In this document: positions 10,101 to 19,322 of the stretch, one piece after another
Numbering within the stretch: position 1 is the stretch's first letter
Layout of the letters: each line of letters begins with the position of its first letter
Source of the DNA: Pseudomonadota bacterium
Lineage (GTDB): Bacteria; Desulfobacterota; Desulfobulbia; Desulfobulbales; Desulfocapsaceae
Assembly: GCA_018821785.1 (NCBI GenBank)
Contig: JAHJLI010000131.1
Coordinates: 1 to 64,000, forward strand
Reading direction: 5' to 3'
DNA length: 64,000 nt
Translations under genes and position numbers: made by a program
Notes under the pieces: model-generated
The model's input: only the letters and a program-made list of their open reading frames with translations
Told to the model about the DNA's origin: nothing
Databases searched by the model: none

Positions 10101-10259
10101 GTAACCGGCGCAGGCGCTCTGGCGAGAAACTCCATCGGTCTGGTGCTGGTTGGAGGAATGACCATCGGCACAATGTTGACTCTTTTCGTCATTCCTTCGA
10201 TCTATATGCTGATAGCCAAGGATCACTCAAAGGGGCGGATCGTAAAGACTGAAAAATAA
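7176..10259 (+). CDS. RND multidrug-type efflux pump, inner-membrane transporter
   Basis: A 1027-residue AcrB/MexB-like proton-driven transporter, full length for the family. The N-terminus FTDIFIRRPVLALVISL is typical of the first helix. The proton-relay Asp pair is present in helix 4 (GLVVDDAIVVVENVERHL), and the helix 10 Lys lies in GLVSKNGILIVEFAN. The start at 7176 is preferred because MKFTDIFIRRP is the family start; an in-frame TTG at 7116 adds 20 unlikely residues. It forms a two-gene efflux operon with the preceding adaptor. It belongs to the multidrug (HAE-1) rather than the heavy-metal subgroup by general appearance. The substrate is unknown. Confidence 0.94.
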   Translation: MKFTDIFIRRPVLALVISLVIVIVGLQAIRTLNVRQYPRNDNAVVSVTTVYVGAGAELVRGFITTPLERAIAAADDIDYIESQSAQGLSTINVRLKLNYDPIKALSEISSKVDQIRGDLPPEAQVPALNVQSADSQFASAYLSFTAPDLKQNEVTDYLVRVVQPRLSALEGVQRADILGGRTFAMRIWLKSDRMAAYNISPAMVRQALATNNFLAAVGQTKGSLIQVNLTANTDLRSAREFKQLVIRKEGGAVVRLEDIAEVVLGAEDYGSEVRFTGQAAVFMGIWPLPNANSIDVLKRVRTELEAIRKQLPTGMEAKIGYDATDYITNAIHEVVKTLIHTLLIVVAIIFLFLGSFRSVLVPVVAIPVSLIGGIFLMQVFGFTINLLTLLAIVLSVGLVVDDAIVVVENVERHLRDGQSPYDAAINGARELTGPIIAMTITLAAVYAPIGLQGGLTGSLFREFALTLAGAVTISGIVALTLSPVMSAKILKPGNVQRGFAGKIARDFTKLQNFYGRLLSGTLNARPAVYTVWVVLVLLTFPMFMMSAKELAPAEDQGVIFGIVDAAANSTLDQNSLYAAAANDAFMSVPETDFTFQITFPTSGFGGMVVKPWADRQRTVFQIMPEVQQKLHAIPGIRMFPVTPPALPGGGQFPVEFVIASTADADQILQFAKQIQLKAIQSKMFAFPPLIDVKIDQSQSEIVIDRDKVADLGLSLQQIGSDIGTMLGGNFVNRFNIAGRSYKVIPQIQRIERLNPNQLEEIYVTGPGGKLVQLSTVATIKNSTGARSLNRFQQLNAVKISGVAIRPLDEALRFLEDEATKILPKGYVLDYTGESRQLRTEGNKFLPAFGFAVVLIFMVLAAQFNSFRDPFVILAGSVPLAMFGALLFTFLKMPDPSVQFWTHGWTTTLNIYSQVGLVTLVGLVSKNGILIVEFANKLQEKGLSKREAIQEAAMTRLRPVLMTTGATIAGHFPLTLVTGAGALARNSIGLVLVGGMTIGTMLTLFVIPSIYMLIAKDHSKGRIVKTEK

Positions 10260-10289
10260 CATCACCATCTGGCTGCGAGGTGTATTAAA

Positions 10290-10652
10290 CTATTTTACCA
10301 CATCCCTGCTCAAGACCTTTGAGGCATTCTCCACCGTTTTAAGATTGGTCAGGTTATGGTAACCGGCATTTTTCAGAGTTTCCTCGGCAATGCCGCTTCT
10401 CCGGCCGGTCCGGCAGTACAGGAAAATTGTTTCTTTCTTGTCGGCAGCTACCTTTGATATCTCAGCACCAATCCGCTCATAAGGGATCAGTACAGCTCCA
10501 TCCAGGTGACCTGCGGCCCATTCGGCCTCAGTCCGGACATCAATAATAACCGGAGAATTCCCTGTGCTGCTTTCAACGGCATACACAGCCGGAACCAGTA
10601 TTGCAGCAATGAGCAATATCGGCAGCAGCATGGTTTTCAACATCTTCATCAT
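10290..10652 (-). CDS. Periplasmic rhodanese-like sulfurtransferase
   Basis: A 120-residue single-domain rhodanese with a signal peptide (MMKMLKTMLLPILLIAAILV...VYA), so it acts in the periplasm, like PspE. The catalytic Cys is in the loop CRTGRRSG, a six-residue loop typical of thiosulfate:cyanide sulfurtransferases. DVRTEAEWAAGHLDGAVLIP is the usual N-terminal rhodanese signature. The start at 10652 is fixed by AAGGAG six bases upstream. The gene converges with the efflux operon, with 30 bases between them. Confidence 0.88.
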   Translation of the reverse strand: MMKMLKTMLLPILLIAAILVPAVYAVESSTGNSPVIIDVRTEAEWAAGHLDGAVLIPYERIGAEISKVAADKKETIFLYCRTGRRSGIAEETLKNAGYHNLTNLKTVENASKVLSRDVVK

Positions 10653-10714
10653 CGAGTACTCCTTCTGGTTCAAAAATACATTTCCAACGTCATTCTTAGA
10701 TGAGCAAGGGGATC

Positions 10715-10796
10715 TTTTTTAGAGCCTTACAGATTATTTTAGATCAGAAAAAGCAAGAAAATAATCTGCGAAAGGCACTTGTCCCGCTTGTCGGGG
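10715..10796 (+). repeat. Intergenic hairpin element, copy 2
   Basis: A T-run leads into AGAGCCTTA (10721-10729), which pairs with AAGGCACT (10772-10779) with one mismatch. Inside is a perfect 11-bp inner stem, CAGATTATTTT (10730-10740) with AAAATAATCTG (10758-10768). GTCCCGCTTGTCGGGG follows and can fold as a second small hairpin. It lies between the rhodanese gene start and the end of the DUF3482 gene. Confidence 0.75.
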
Positions 10797-10814
10797 CTAG
10801 GATTCCAACCTTTG

Positions 10815-12224
10815 TTATTCACTCTCCGAGATCTCCAGCAAAGTGGTGCGGAGCAGCTCGTGAAAGCGGGTGGTGGCCCGGTCGTCGCTATCGCTGTTTT
10901 TTTTGCTCATGGTCTTGAAAAGATCATGGCAAATTTTGATATTGCCGGCCGACCAGCGGTCGGTGAAGGCCTGTCGCGGGGTGGCCTGGATGAGGGGCTG
11001 GCTCGCCTTGTTATAGTCTCTTCGGCCATGCGCCCAGTTGATGGTATGGCGGTAGTAGAGGAGAGAACGGTTCAGGAGGATAAAAAACAGGTCAATGGCT
11101 TTGGCAGGTCCGACCTGCACCCGTTCACCGCCGAGGGGGATGCCCATCAGTTCCGCCTTGCCGGAGAAGCTTTCGCCGCCGAACAGGGCCCCCAAAGCCC
11201 CGGCAACGGTTCCCGCCACAGTGAAGATACCAAGGCTATGGCCGAGTGTCGCCATTTCCAGACCGGCACCGATGGCAGCACCACCGAGTCCCCCGGCGAT
11301 CACCACCTGTTTTTTGGTGAGACCGAGAAGCTGCCAGGTTCGTTCATCGAACAGGTCGGCGTGGAGAACCGAATGCGGCGGCAGCTCATACTGAAAAATA
11401 TTGTGTTTGAAAAGGCTGCGAATGCGCTGATGGGCGACCTTTTCCTTTTTTGCCAGGGTCTCGCTGTAGGTACGGAAAAGTCTTGCCCGGCACTCTTCGG
11501 TCTTTTCGCCTGGGCCGATGTTTTCACTGATCTGCAAAGACAGGCAATCGGTCAGCAGGCCGGTGATGATATCAACCGTGCTGTCGTTGCGTGCCGCCCA
11601 GTCCTTCCGGAAGGCCTCGACTACCTGGGACAGCGGCCGATGCCAGTCCTGATCGATCGACTTGAGAGCCTCAAGAAGAAGAATCCGTTCAGCATAGGTT
11701 GCTCTGTGGGCATTGAAAACCCGGTTGCAATTGAAGTTCTTTCTGAACTCGTTTTTCCAAGCCTCGAGATGTTCTTCACCCTCTTCCTTGCAGTTGATGA
11801 CCGCCATCCGCGGCTTGCCGGTAAGGCGGAGGATCTCCATCTCGGCACGATCGACATTGCGAACCGGCCGTGATCCATCGACCACATAGATGATGCCTGC
11901 TCCGCGCTCCACTGGTCCGAGGAGTTCCCGGTCATCATGCAGTTCCGGGACGGTTGCGGCAAAGGAGCGGAAGTCGCTTAAGGGATTGTCCCCTGATTTG
12001 GCCCGCTTTTTCAACTCGACCAGGACTCTGGCCGGGTTCTGAAAACCGGGGGTGTCGGTGAAGCGCAAGACCTCACGGCCGTCAATGATCGCTGGAAAGG
12101 AGCGGCACACGGTGGTCTCGCCGGGAATGGGGCTGACCCGGACCGAGTCGTCCTCGGCCAAGGTTGAGAGCACGGACGATTTGCCTTCGTTTGGATGTCC
12201 CAGTATGGCGAATTCCGGTATCAT
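10815..12224 (-). CDS. DUF3482-type GTPase
   Basis: A 469-residue protein with an N-terminal G domain: P-loop GHPNEGKSS (residues about 7-15), G3 DTPGF and a G4-like NCKE. Two hydrophobic Gly/Ala-rich stretches follow near residues 315-365 (VVIAGGLGGAAIGAGLEM, FTVAGTVAGALGALFGG), matching DUF3482. It probably binds GTP at the inner membrane; the family's function is unknown. The start at 12224 is supported by AGGAA five bases upstream; the reading frame extends 87 codons further up, overlapping the DUF2868 gene, and is rejected. The DUF2868 gene lies just upstream in the same direction with an 11-base gap. The two families are commonly neighbours in Proteobacteria, implying a shared complex. 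Confidence 0.88.
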   Translation of the reverse strand: MIPEFAILGHPNEGKSSVLSTLAEDDSVRVSPIPGETTVCRSFPAIIDGREVLRFTDTPGFQNPARVLVELKKRAKSGDNPLSDFRSFAATVPELHDDRELLGPVERGAGIIYVVDGSRPVRNVDRAEMEILRLTGKPRMAVINCKEEGEEHLEAWKNEFRKNFNCNRVFNAHRATYAERILLLEALKSIDQDWHRPLSQVVEAFRKDWAARNDSTVDIITGLLTDCLSLQISENIGPGEKTEECRARLFRTYSETLAKKEKVAHQRIRSLFKHNIFQYELPPHSVLHADLFDERTWQLLGLTKKQVVIAGGLGGAAIGAGLEMATLGHSLGIFTVAGTVAGALGALFGGESFSGKAELMGIPLGGERVQVGPAKAIDLFFILLNRSLLYYRHTINWAHGRRDYNKASQPLIQATPRQAFTDRWSAGNIKICHDLFKTMSKKNSDSDDRATTRFHELLRTTLLEISESE

Positions 12225-12235
12225 GTGTATTCCTG

Positions 12236-13792
12236 TCAAGGGATCAGGGATAAGACCTGCAGATAGGGGTCTCTTGATGTTGCAATTTTTTTGCGCCAAA
12301 TGGCCAGATCCTGTGGCGCGAGTGGGGTAAATCCATATCGCATTGGCCTTCCTACCAGACCCAGATGGATCATGGTCTTCTCCGGCAGGATCTCGCGCAG
12401 ATCCTTCAGATAAGTTGCAAAAGAGACCAAAGGCGGCATCCAGCCCTCCATGAGGATAAAGAGCCCGTCGTCCGGGGTACGGCATTGTTCGAGCAGGATG
12501 TTTTTAATTTCCTCATCCTCATCATAACCACTCATGAACTTATTGACACTCTTTATGGAAAAGCCTCTGTCGCGCATCAGCGGCATCAGTTTGTCGGTCG
12601 AGCACAAGCCAAAGATATCGTCCGGCACAAGCATCACCTGGGGCAGGAGGTGTGACGCTTCTGCTTGCGAGAAATTGTCCTGCGTGTCCGATAAGTCTGT
12701 ATTTTCCCTTTGTCTCGGTTCCGGGACAGCCTGGGTTGTGATGAGGGGCGTCCGCATCCTGCGAATGACGGTGAGGCAGGCGGCGTTGTCAAACTCCAGA
12801 CCGGCAAGAGTCCTTTCCGTCAGCAACCTGCCGAAAACCGTGAAGGCCAGACGGAGGAGCAGGCCGTAAAAGACAAGAGAGAGAACGAGAAATGGCCACC
12901 AGGCGATAAGGTCTCCGGTTGCCAGGTGGTACATGCCGTCTTTCAGGATGATCCGACTGCCCTCAATCTCGGCCAGTGACGGATAGCTGCTGGCTTTCGG
13001 GACGAACCACGACCAGGGCAGAGCGACCAGTTGCACTGCTTTGTGCAGCATCTGGCTGCTGATCTGCAAGGTTGATTGCCAGCCAAAGGCCAGGTCGCTG
13101 GTAGCGATTTTCGCCATGGTTGCGGCCAGCAGGCCGAGGTTGAAGAAGACCCCAAAGAGCTGAACCAGACGAAACAACGGCCAATAAAAGAGAGATCCAT
13201 AGACCGTGCTGCGGCTCTGAAAAATATTGAAGGCATACATGAAACCGGCCCTCTTGCCGGCGTCAAAATTCTGTAGCAATGACTTGTTGAGAAAGGCGGC
13301 AAGCCGCCGCAGCATGCCATGGAGCAGCAGGGAATAAAAGGAAGGTGGTGTCACTTTCGGGACGAGGGTGCGGAGCAGGCAGGCACCAAGCACCAGACCG
13401 GCCAGGACCAGTTGGCTTACCACAAAAAAAAGGAGAAAGTGAAAGACGTTTACCGGGGTCGTTCCGGTGTAGGTAAAAAAAGATACACCAGCAACAAGAC
13501 CCACCACCAGACCCTTCACTCCCGCCAGATTTTTGGCAAGACGAAGGGTGTCACCGAGAAGCGCTCCAGGGCTTTTCTGCTCAGGGCCCGGGAATTCGCT
13601 TTTGAGCCTGGCGGCAAGCCAGAGGTGGAGCAGGTCGCGGCGGGGTTGAGGTGCCTGGTTGACTAGCGGTTGCGGTTGGCTCAAAAAGATGTTTCGATCG
13701 CGTCGGTGCAGATCGGTTTCATCCGTATCCTTGTCCCGGTGGCAGAAATACTCGAAATCAATAATGTCCTGATAGTTCCATGATGTTTTCAT
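12236..13792 (-). CDS. DUF2868 membrane protein, partner of the DUF3482 GTPase
   Basis: A 518-residue protein with several membrane helices in its middle: GLVVGLVAGVSFFTYTG, VFHFLLFFVVSQLVLAGLVL, a pair near LFRLVQLFGVFFNLGLLAAT, and WWPFLVLSLVFYGLLLRLAF. A cytoplasmic C-terminal domain follows (ILLEQCRTPDDGLFILMEGW). This matches DUF2868, usually found beside a DUF3482 GTPase. The start is placed at 13792 because the ATG three codons earlier overlaps the -10 box TATAAT. The stop lies 11 bases before the GTPase start, so the pair is an operon. Function is inferred only as membrane partner of the GTPase. Confidence 0.85.
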   Translation of the reverse strand: MKTSWNYQDIIDFEYFCHRDKDTDETDLHRRDRNIFLSQPQPLVNQAPQPRRDLLHLWLAARLKSEFPGPEQKSPGALLGDTLRLAKNLAGVKGLVVGLVAGVSFFTYTGTTPVNVFHFLLFFVVSQLVLAGLVLGACLLRTLVPKVTPPSFYSLLLHGMLRRLAAFLNKSLLQNFDAGKRAGFMYAFNIFQSRSTVYGSLFYWPLFRLVQLFGVFFNLGLLAATMAKIATSDLAFGWQSTLQISSQMLHKAVQLVALPWSWFVPKASSYPSLAEIEGSRIILKDGMYHLATGDLIAWWPFLVLSLVFYGLLLRLAFTVFGRLLTERTLAGLEFDNAACLTVIRRMRTPLITTQAVPEPRQRENTDLSDTQDNFSQAEASHLLPQVMLVPDDIFGLCSTDKLMPLMRDRGFSIKSVNKFMSGYDEDEEIKNILLEQCRTPDDGLFILMEGWMPPLVSFATYLKDLREILPEKTMIHLGLVGRPMRYGFTPLAPQDLAIWRKKIATSRDPYLQVLSLIP

Positions 13793-13799
13793 GGGCGCC

Positions 13800-13827
13800 A
13801 TTATACCAGAATCCGGAGGGGCGGCAA
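13800..13827 (-). promoter_or_regulatory. Promoter with start codon at the predicted +1 (leaderless candidate)
   Basis: Read on the minus strand, TTGCCG (13827-13822) and a perfect TATAAT (13805-13800) are separated by 16 bases. Only seven bases (13799-13793) lie between the -10 box and the ATG of the DUF2868 gene at 13792. Transcription would therefore begin at or next to the start codon, giving a leaderless mRNA. No ribosome site is present. Confidence 0.55.
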
Positions 13828-13881
13828 GAGATAGGGTGAGCCCTGTTACCGGATATCGGATTCGTTTACTTGTCCCGACGT

Positions 13882-14033
13882 TTACTTGCCGGCCTCCGTA
13901 ACCTCGATCACCAATTCGATATCCTGCCAGGTCAGAAATTCACGGAGAATAAAATGAGATTTTGGACATACGATATGTGCCGGATTGAAAACAAAATGGA
14001 ATGATATTGTCGTTGGTCGGAGAAAGCGATGCA
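13882..14033 (-). pseudogene. Possible short gene remnant of unknown identity
   Basis: In the 288-base gap between the DUF2868 promoter and the DUF3365 kinase, one minus-strand frame is open from a TGA near 14034 to a TAA at 13882-13884. Its peptide looks protein-like (NPAHIVCPKSHFILREFL, then EVTEAGK at the end). There is no credible start codon or ribosome site, so it may be the C-terminal remnant of a decayed gene. The family is not recognised. It could also be chance coding-like sequence. Confidence 0.3.
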
Positions 14034-14080
14034 GCTCTCACTCGCATTGCGGGCAATTCTCACGGCTTTTATTTGGAAGG

Positions 14081-15580
14081 TCATGAACTGCGGAATTTTT
14101 TTCTCTTGAGGCCGCGAATCTGACTGTCGACCAGGTTTTTAGTGATGGTGAATGAGAAGGTTACGCCCTGCCTGCCGTCCGATTCGACCCACACCTGTCC
14201 GCCATGCAGGTCAACCAGTTCCCTGACGATTGCCAGCCCCAGGCCAGTGCCTTCGACGGCACTGTCGCTGCAATGGCGTTTATATCTTTGGAAGATATTT
14301 TGGCAATCTTCCGGGGCTATCGGTCTGCCGTCATTGATGACACGAATGGTATGCAAACTTGCAGATTCTTCATAAGTGATGGTGATTCTGCTGAGGGTTT
14401 CACCCCCATATTTCAAGGCATTGTCGACCAGATTTCTGATAATTCGCAAAATGACCAGCCTGTCGGCTTCAAGCACTCCGACTTGCAGCGGTTCGGACCA
14501 AATAATAATCCTTTCCCTCAGCCTGTGATCATTTTCTGCCCGGACGGTCTGACAGATTTCCAGAAAGTCGAGCGGCGCTTTCTGTAAAGGCTGCTCCTTG
14601 GAGGAGATGAAGGCATTAATCTGATCAACGAGGGCGCTTACCTGCTCAGCCGATTTTTCGATCTGCTCGCAGTATTGCCGACTCTTCAGATCCAGGCCGT
14701 CGAGGTGTCTCTTGTTCATCACTCTTGCCAGGGCATGTATGGCAATAACCGGATTTTTCAGATCGTGGGCAACAGAATAGGCAAAGAGCTGTATCTTCTC
14801 GCTCTGTTCCTGTAGAAGTTTTTCGCCAGCCAGGCGTTGGGCCAGACGCTTTATGCTGCGATAAAAGCTCAAACTGATAATGAAAAGACCGGTTGCCCAG
14901 AAAAACAGATGTGTAGAGTACAAAGACCGCAGAGAATCGGTCTCCATTTTTCGGTAGGGTGCAAGAGGGATCGAGACGCTTACGCCGCCGCGCACATCCC
15001 CCTCCTTATATCCCTGCTGTGCATGGCATCCCAGGCAACCCGGTTTGGTAAACATCGGTTTCATTAGCCGGAAATATTCCTGTCCATCAAGCTCAGTATA
15101 AGCGCTCGTTTCCAGCTTACCGGTTTCGAAAGCCTGGAGTGCCGAGGTTTCCCACTGATCCGGTTTATTTATCGGGTTGAGGGTGTTGAGACTGGTGATG
15201 TGTCCTTTGTTATTGTAAAGCGTGCCATACCGGTCCATGACCTGCCGCAACATATAGGACGGATTCATCAGCGTCAGGTGCAGACCAGAGGGGGTGAGAA
15301 GATCGCGCTCCGGGATATGGCTGAGGTAGGGGTTGGGTGGGGTTGCTTCAGTGGCGGGGACATACACACCCTTATGATCAGTTGCCCAATAACGTAAAGC
15401 CTGATCTTTGTCGAGGATCGTCCTGGCCTCTTTTTGCGCCAGATCCAAGCTCTTGTCTTTTATCTCCGCGACATTCCAATAGGTCGCAAAAAGGCAAATG
15501 AGTGTCCAGCTCACTGTATAAAATATACAATTACGGATGAGTGTGGCTTTTTGTGAATCCTTGCTGGACGTTTCAGTCAT
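14081..15580 (-). CDS. Sensor histidine kinase with DUF3365 heme-type domain
   Basis: A 499-residue membrane sensor kinase. An N-terminal helix (CIFYTVSWTLICLFATYW) is followed by a periplasmic DUF3365/Tll0287-like domain with a CLGCH motif, which in this family can bind c-type heme and sense redox or gas ligands. A second helix (LFFWATGLFIISLSFY) leads to a HisKA domain with the phospho-acceptor His in SVAHDLKNP, an N box NLVDNALKYGG and a G2 box GTGLGLAIVRELVDLHGG. No receiver is fused and no response regulator is adjacent, so its partner is unknown. The start at 15580 removes 31 residues of poor quality upstream; the ribosome site is weak, so the start is uncertain. Confidence 0.85.
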   Translation of the reverse strand: MTETSSKDSQKATLIRNCIFYTVSWTLICLFATYWNVAEIKDKSLDLAQKEARTILDKDQALRYWATDHKGVYVPATEATPPNPYLSHIPERDLLTPSGLHLTLMNPSYMLRQVMDRYGTLYNNKGHITSLNTLNPINKPDQWETSALQAFETGKLETSAYTELDGQEYFRLMKPMFTKPGCLGCHAQQGYKEGDVRGGVSVSIPLAPYRKMETDSLRSLYSTHLFFWATGLFIISLSFYRSIKRLAQRLAGEKLLQEQSEKIQLFAYSVAHDLKNPVIAIHALARVMNKRHLDGLDLKSRQYCEQIEKSAEQVSALVDQINAFISSKEQPLQKAPLDFLEICQTVRAENDHRLRERIIIWSEPLQVGVLEADRLVILRIIRNLVDNALKYGGETLSRITITYEESASLHTIRVINDGRPIAPEDCQNIFQRYKRHCSDSAVEGTGLGLAIVRELVDLHGGQVWVESDGRQGVTFSFTITKNLVDSQIRGLKRKKFRSS

Positions 15581-15821
15581 GCACGCAAATCCCGATAAAA
15601 GGAAGAGAGGTTGAGTGAAATGGTTGTAGAGAGAATGATACCCGGCAACACCAACAGCCCAATGAATTTTCATTGAGAATATTTCGGTTGTGGAAATTAT
15701 CTAACTATATGTTCGGTCTTTTTTTTGTTGAGTGCAAGATAAAAAGAGGCTGGTGCTACGATTGTGATTGGGTGGCGATTTATAGCGCATCGGTGGGATT
15801 GTTGAGCAGCTATCGAGATGG
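15581..15821. other. Gap between the kinase gene and the distal end of the CRISPR array
   Basis: About 240 AT-rich bases. No gene, hairpin or repeat family was recognised. It is on the trailer (leader-distal) side of the array. The first bases probably hold the kinase promoter. Confidence 0.5.
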
Positions 15822-17192
15822 CGGTTCATCCCCGCGGTTGCGGGGAACAGAATTATCGTTGAGCCAGTCGCGGGTTTTGTAGCGGTTCATCCCCGCGGTT
15901 GCGGGGAACAGACGAGCAGGGTTATGTAATTTTGAATAGTTGTCGGTTCATCCCCGCGGTTGCGGGGAACAGCTGGTGTCATTTTTTATGCCTCATGTAT
16001 TTTTCGGTTCATCCCCGCGGTTGCGGGGAACAGCCTACGACTCAGATGATCATAATGGAAAGCCGCGGTTCATCCCCGCGGTTGCGGGGAACAGGGGCTT
16101 GGCTTGAAGGCGCATAGAAGCGCAACCGGTTCATCCCCGCGGTTGCGGGGAACAGGTGCAAAACGTCAACCCTCAGAAAAATAGGAACGGTTCATCCCCG
16201 CGGTTGCGGGGAACAGAGAGGATATGCGATAGTCGGTTCATATAATCACGGTTCATCCCCGCGGTTGCGGGGAACAGCCAATACATTTCCAGGACAGGAA
16301 CGGATAACACGGTTCATCCCCGCGGTTGCGGGGAACAGGCGACCTGGAGGAAAGATATTTTTCATCATGTCGGTTCATCCCCGCGGTTGCGGGGAACAGA
16401 TCGTATAGGGGCAATCATGGCAAACCGCAGACGGTTCATCCCCGCGGTTGCGGGGAACAGTTGTGACAGTTCGTCCTTGCGTATCTTTGGGACGGTTCAT
16501 CCCCGCGGTTGCGGGGAACAGAGAATAGACAAGAGCCTTACTAAAGAACAGCACGGTTCATCCCCGCGGTTGCGGGGAACAGAGATTATCGAGGTATGTC
16601 TTTGACTGTGCTACCGGTTCATCCCCGCGGTTGCGGGGAACAGTGACCAGAAAATACCCCTGATACTCGTTAGAACGGTTCATCCCCGCGGTTGCGGGGA
16701 ACAGCGGATCAGATAATTGAAAAACGGGCCGGTGTTCGGTTCATCCCCGCGGTTGCGGGGAACAGGTTACAAATACCCTCGAACCTCACCTGGCAGTCGG
16801 TTCATCCCCGCGGTTGCGGGGAACAGCTATCATTGCTATGCGTAAAACAGGGGCAACTCGGTTCATCCCCGCGGTTGCGGGGAACAGATGTGCTAACAAG
16901 TATTGGCCTGGGGGAGGGTCGGTTCATCCCCGCGGTTGCGGGGAACAGTCAAGCTGTTGTTGTTGTTTCATTTGAAGCTGCGGTTCATCCCCGCGGTTGC
17001 GGGGAACAGCATTTCAACATACCTCCCTGTGTATGACCCCACGGTTCATCCCCGCGGTTGCGGGGAACAGACACAGGGAGGTATGTTGAAATGATAGCTG
17101 CGCGGTTCATCCCCGCGGTTGCGGGGAACAGCCCTTTTTTTTTAAAAATATGTTCGTCTAGTTCGGTTCATCCCCGCGGTTGCGGGGAACAG
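15822..17192 (-). CRISPR. Type I-E CRISPR array, 23 repeats and 22 spacers
   Basis: Twenty-three identical 29-bp repeats begin at 15822 and recur every 61 bp up to 17164-17192; every spacer is 32 bp. On the plus strand the repeat starts CGGTTCATCCCCGCGG and ends GCGGGGAACAG. The strand carrying CTGTTCCCCGC...GATGAACCG matches type I-E consensus, so the array is read on the minus strand, away from cas2. The leader is therefore at the right end, and the newest spacers are near 17163. The central CCCCGC/GCGGGG arms form the Cas6e-recognised stem. No degenerate terminal repeat is seen at either end. The spacers at 17010-17041 and 17071-17102 overlap by 23 bases as reverse complements. Confidence 0.99.
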
Positions 17193-17265
17193 ACCATTTG
17201 GAAACAATTGAAAATATTCGATTTTCAAAGAGCAGTCAAGGCTACCGAAAAAACGAGATGCTTTT
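17193..17265 (-). promoter_or_regulatory. CRISPR leader
   Basis: The 73 bases between the first (leader-end) repeat and the cas2 stop are AT-rich and include a perfect inverted repeat, TTGAAAAT-ATTCG-ATTTTCAA (17208-17228). Position and orientation fit the I-E leader, where the array promoter and the integration-host-factor-type site for spacer insertion lie. The promoter may extend into the cas2 end. Confidence 0.75.
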
Positions 17266-18462
<1,197 letters not shown>

Positions 18463-18466
<4 letters not shown>

Positions 18467-19311
18467 GGTGTACCATCTTCCCCTTGGTTGGTTTTTAAAC
18501 GCTTGCGATGTTCCGGTTCGGTCAGATAATTTTCCGCCGATACCACCTTGGCACCGGTTTCATTTTGCAGCTTTTCCCGTGCCTCACCGGCAATCCGGCC
18601 GCCCTTGCGGGACGCTGTTTTGTTCTCGCCAAACCCCTGTGCGTCTTGCTTTCGAGCAATTTCCGTTGTTGCCGCTTCGCCGAGCATGGAGAAGATCAAT
18701 TCCAAGTCGGTCATATGGTCGCGCAAGTTTTCTCGCGTCAGTCCCTTGTGTTGTTTATATTCGATGGGAGTCATGCCGAAGGCTGCTTTGCTGATCTCGG
18801 ATGTGAGGATGGCGTATTCCGGTTCTTTGGCAATGCCCCGGTTTTTCCACTCTTTGGTGAGTTCGTCACGAACGGCAATTCCTCGCATCCGCTTTTCTAT
18901 CCAGGCGTCGGAATATCCCTTGGCCTGGTAGATTTCGCGGGTTCGCTTCGTGGCTAATTCCGGGTCTTCAATCTCTTGCACCCTTTCATAACCTACCTTT
19001 GCCAGCCAACGTTTGAACGGTTCGGCCTTGGGGGAGGGGATGGACTGGATGATGCGGAAGATACCTTCGGTGTTGGCGCAATCGGTTCGCCGCATTTTCC
19101 CATCCGGCGCAGGAAGTTTCAACCCGTGACAAATTGTCACGACTTCACTCCCCTCAGCTTTCAACCGCTGTTTCAATTTCCGCCAATAGGAGCCGGCATC
19201 CGGGCTATTGGTAAGTGCTCCGCAGACATCGACTACGGAGAACCACCACTCGCTATTGTGCAGGATCCTCCTGATCTTTTTATCTTTAAAGACAACGAGT
19301 TTTGTATCCAT
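18463..19311 (-). CDS. Bro-N domain protein inside the cas operon
   Basis: A 282-residue protein, not a known core Cas protein. Residues about 1-100 look like a Bro-N domain (LVVFKDKKIRRILHNSEWWF, VVDVCGALTNSPDAGSYWRKL), as in phage antirepressors and BRO proteins, which bind DNA. The rest is charged, with YAILTSEISKAAFGMTPIEY, EYKQHKGLTRENLRDHMTDL and a basic SRKGGRIAGEAREKL. It lies between cas6e and cas1: its stop overlaps the cas1 ATG, and an alternative ATG at 19326 overlaps the cas6e stop. The start at 19311 is chosen because AAAGAGG lies five bases before it. Stand-alone homologues occur in many bacterial genomes. A role in cas regulation, adaptation or toxin control is inference from position. 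Confidence 0.8.
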
Positions 19312-19322
19312 TCGATCCTCTT

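Noticed and set aside
10779-11873. Long plus-strand frame opposite the DUF3482 GTPase
   Set aside because: The minus-strand frame has clear GTPase motifs, a ribosome site and a conserved neighbour; the opposite frame has none.
13867-13881. TTTACTTGTCCCGACG as another copy of the hairpin element
   Set aside because: Only the tail resembles the element; no pairing arm was found.
16217-16248. A CGGTTCA within one spacer looking like a partial extra repeat
   Set aside because: Only seven bases match and the 61-bp period is not disturbed; it is spacer sequence.
15822-17192. Short plus-strand reading frames running through the CRISPR array
   Set aside because: They are produced by the repeat period and have no start signals; the array is non-coding.
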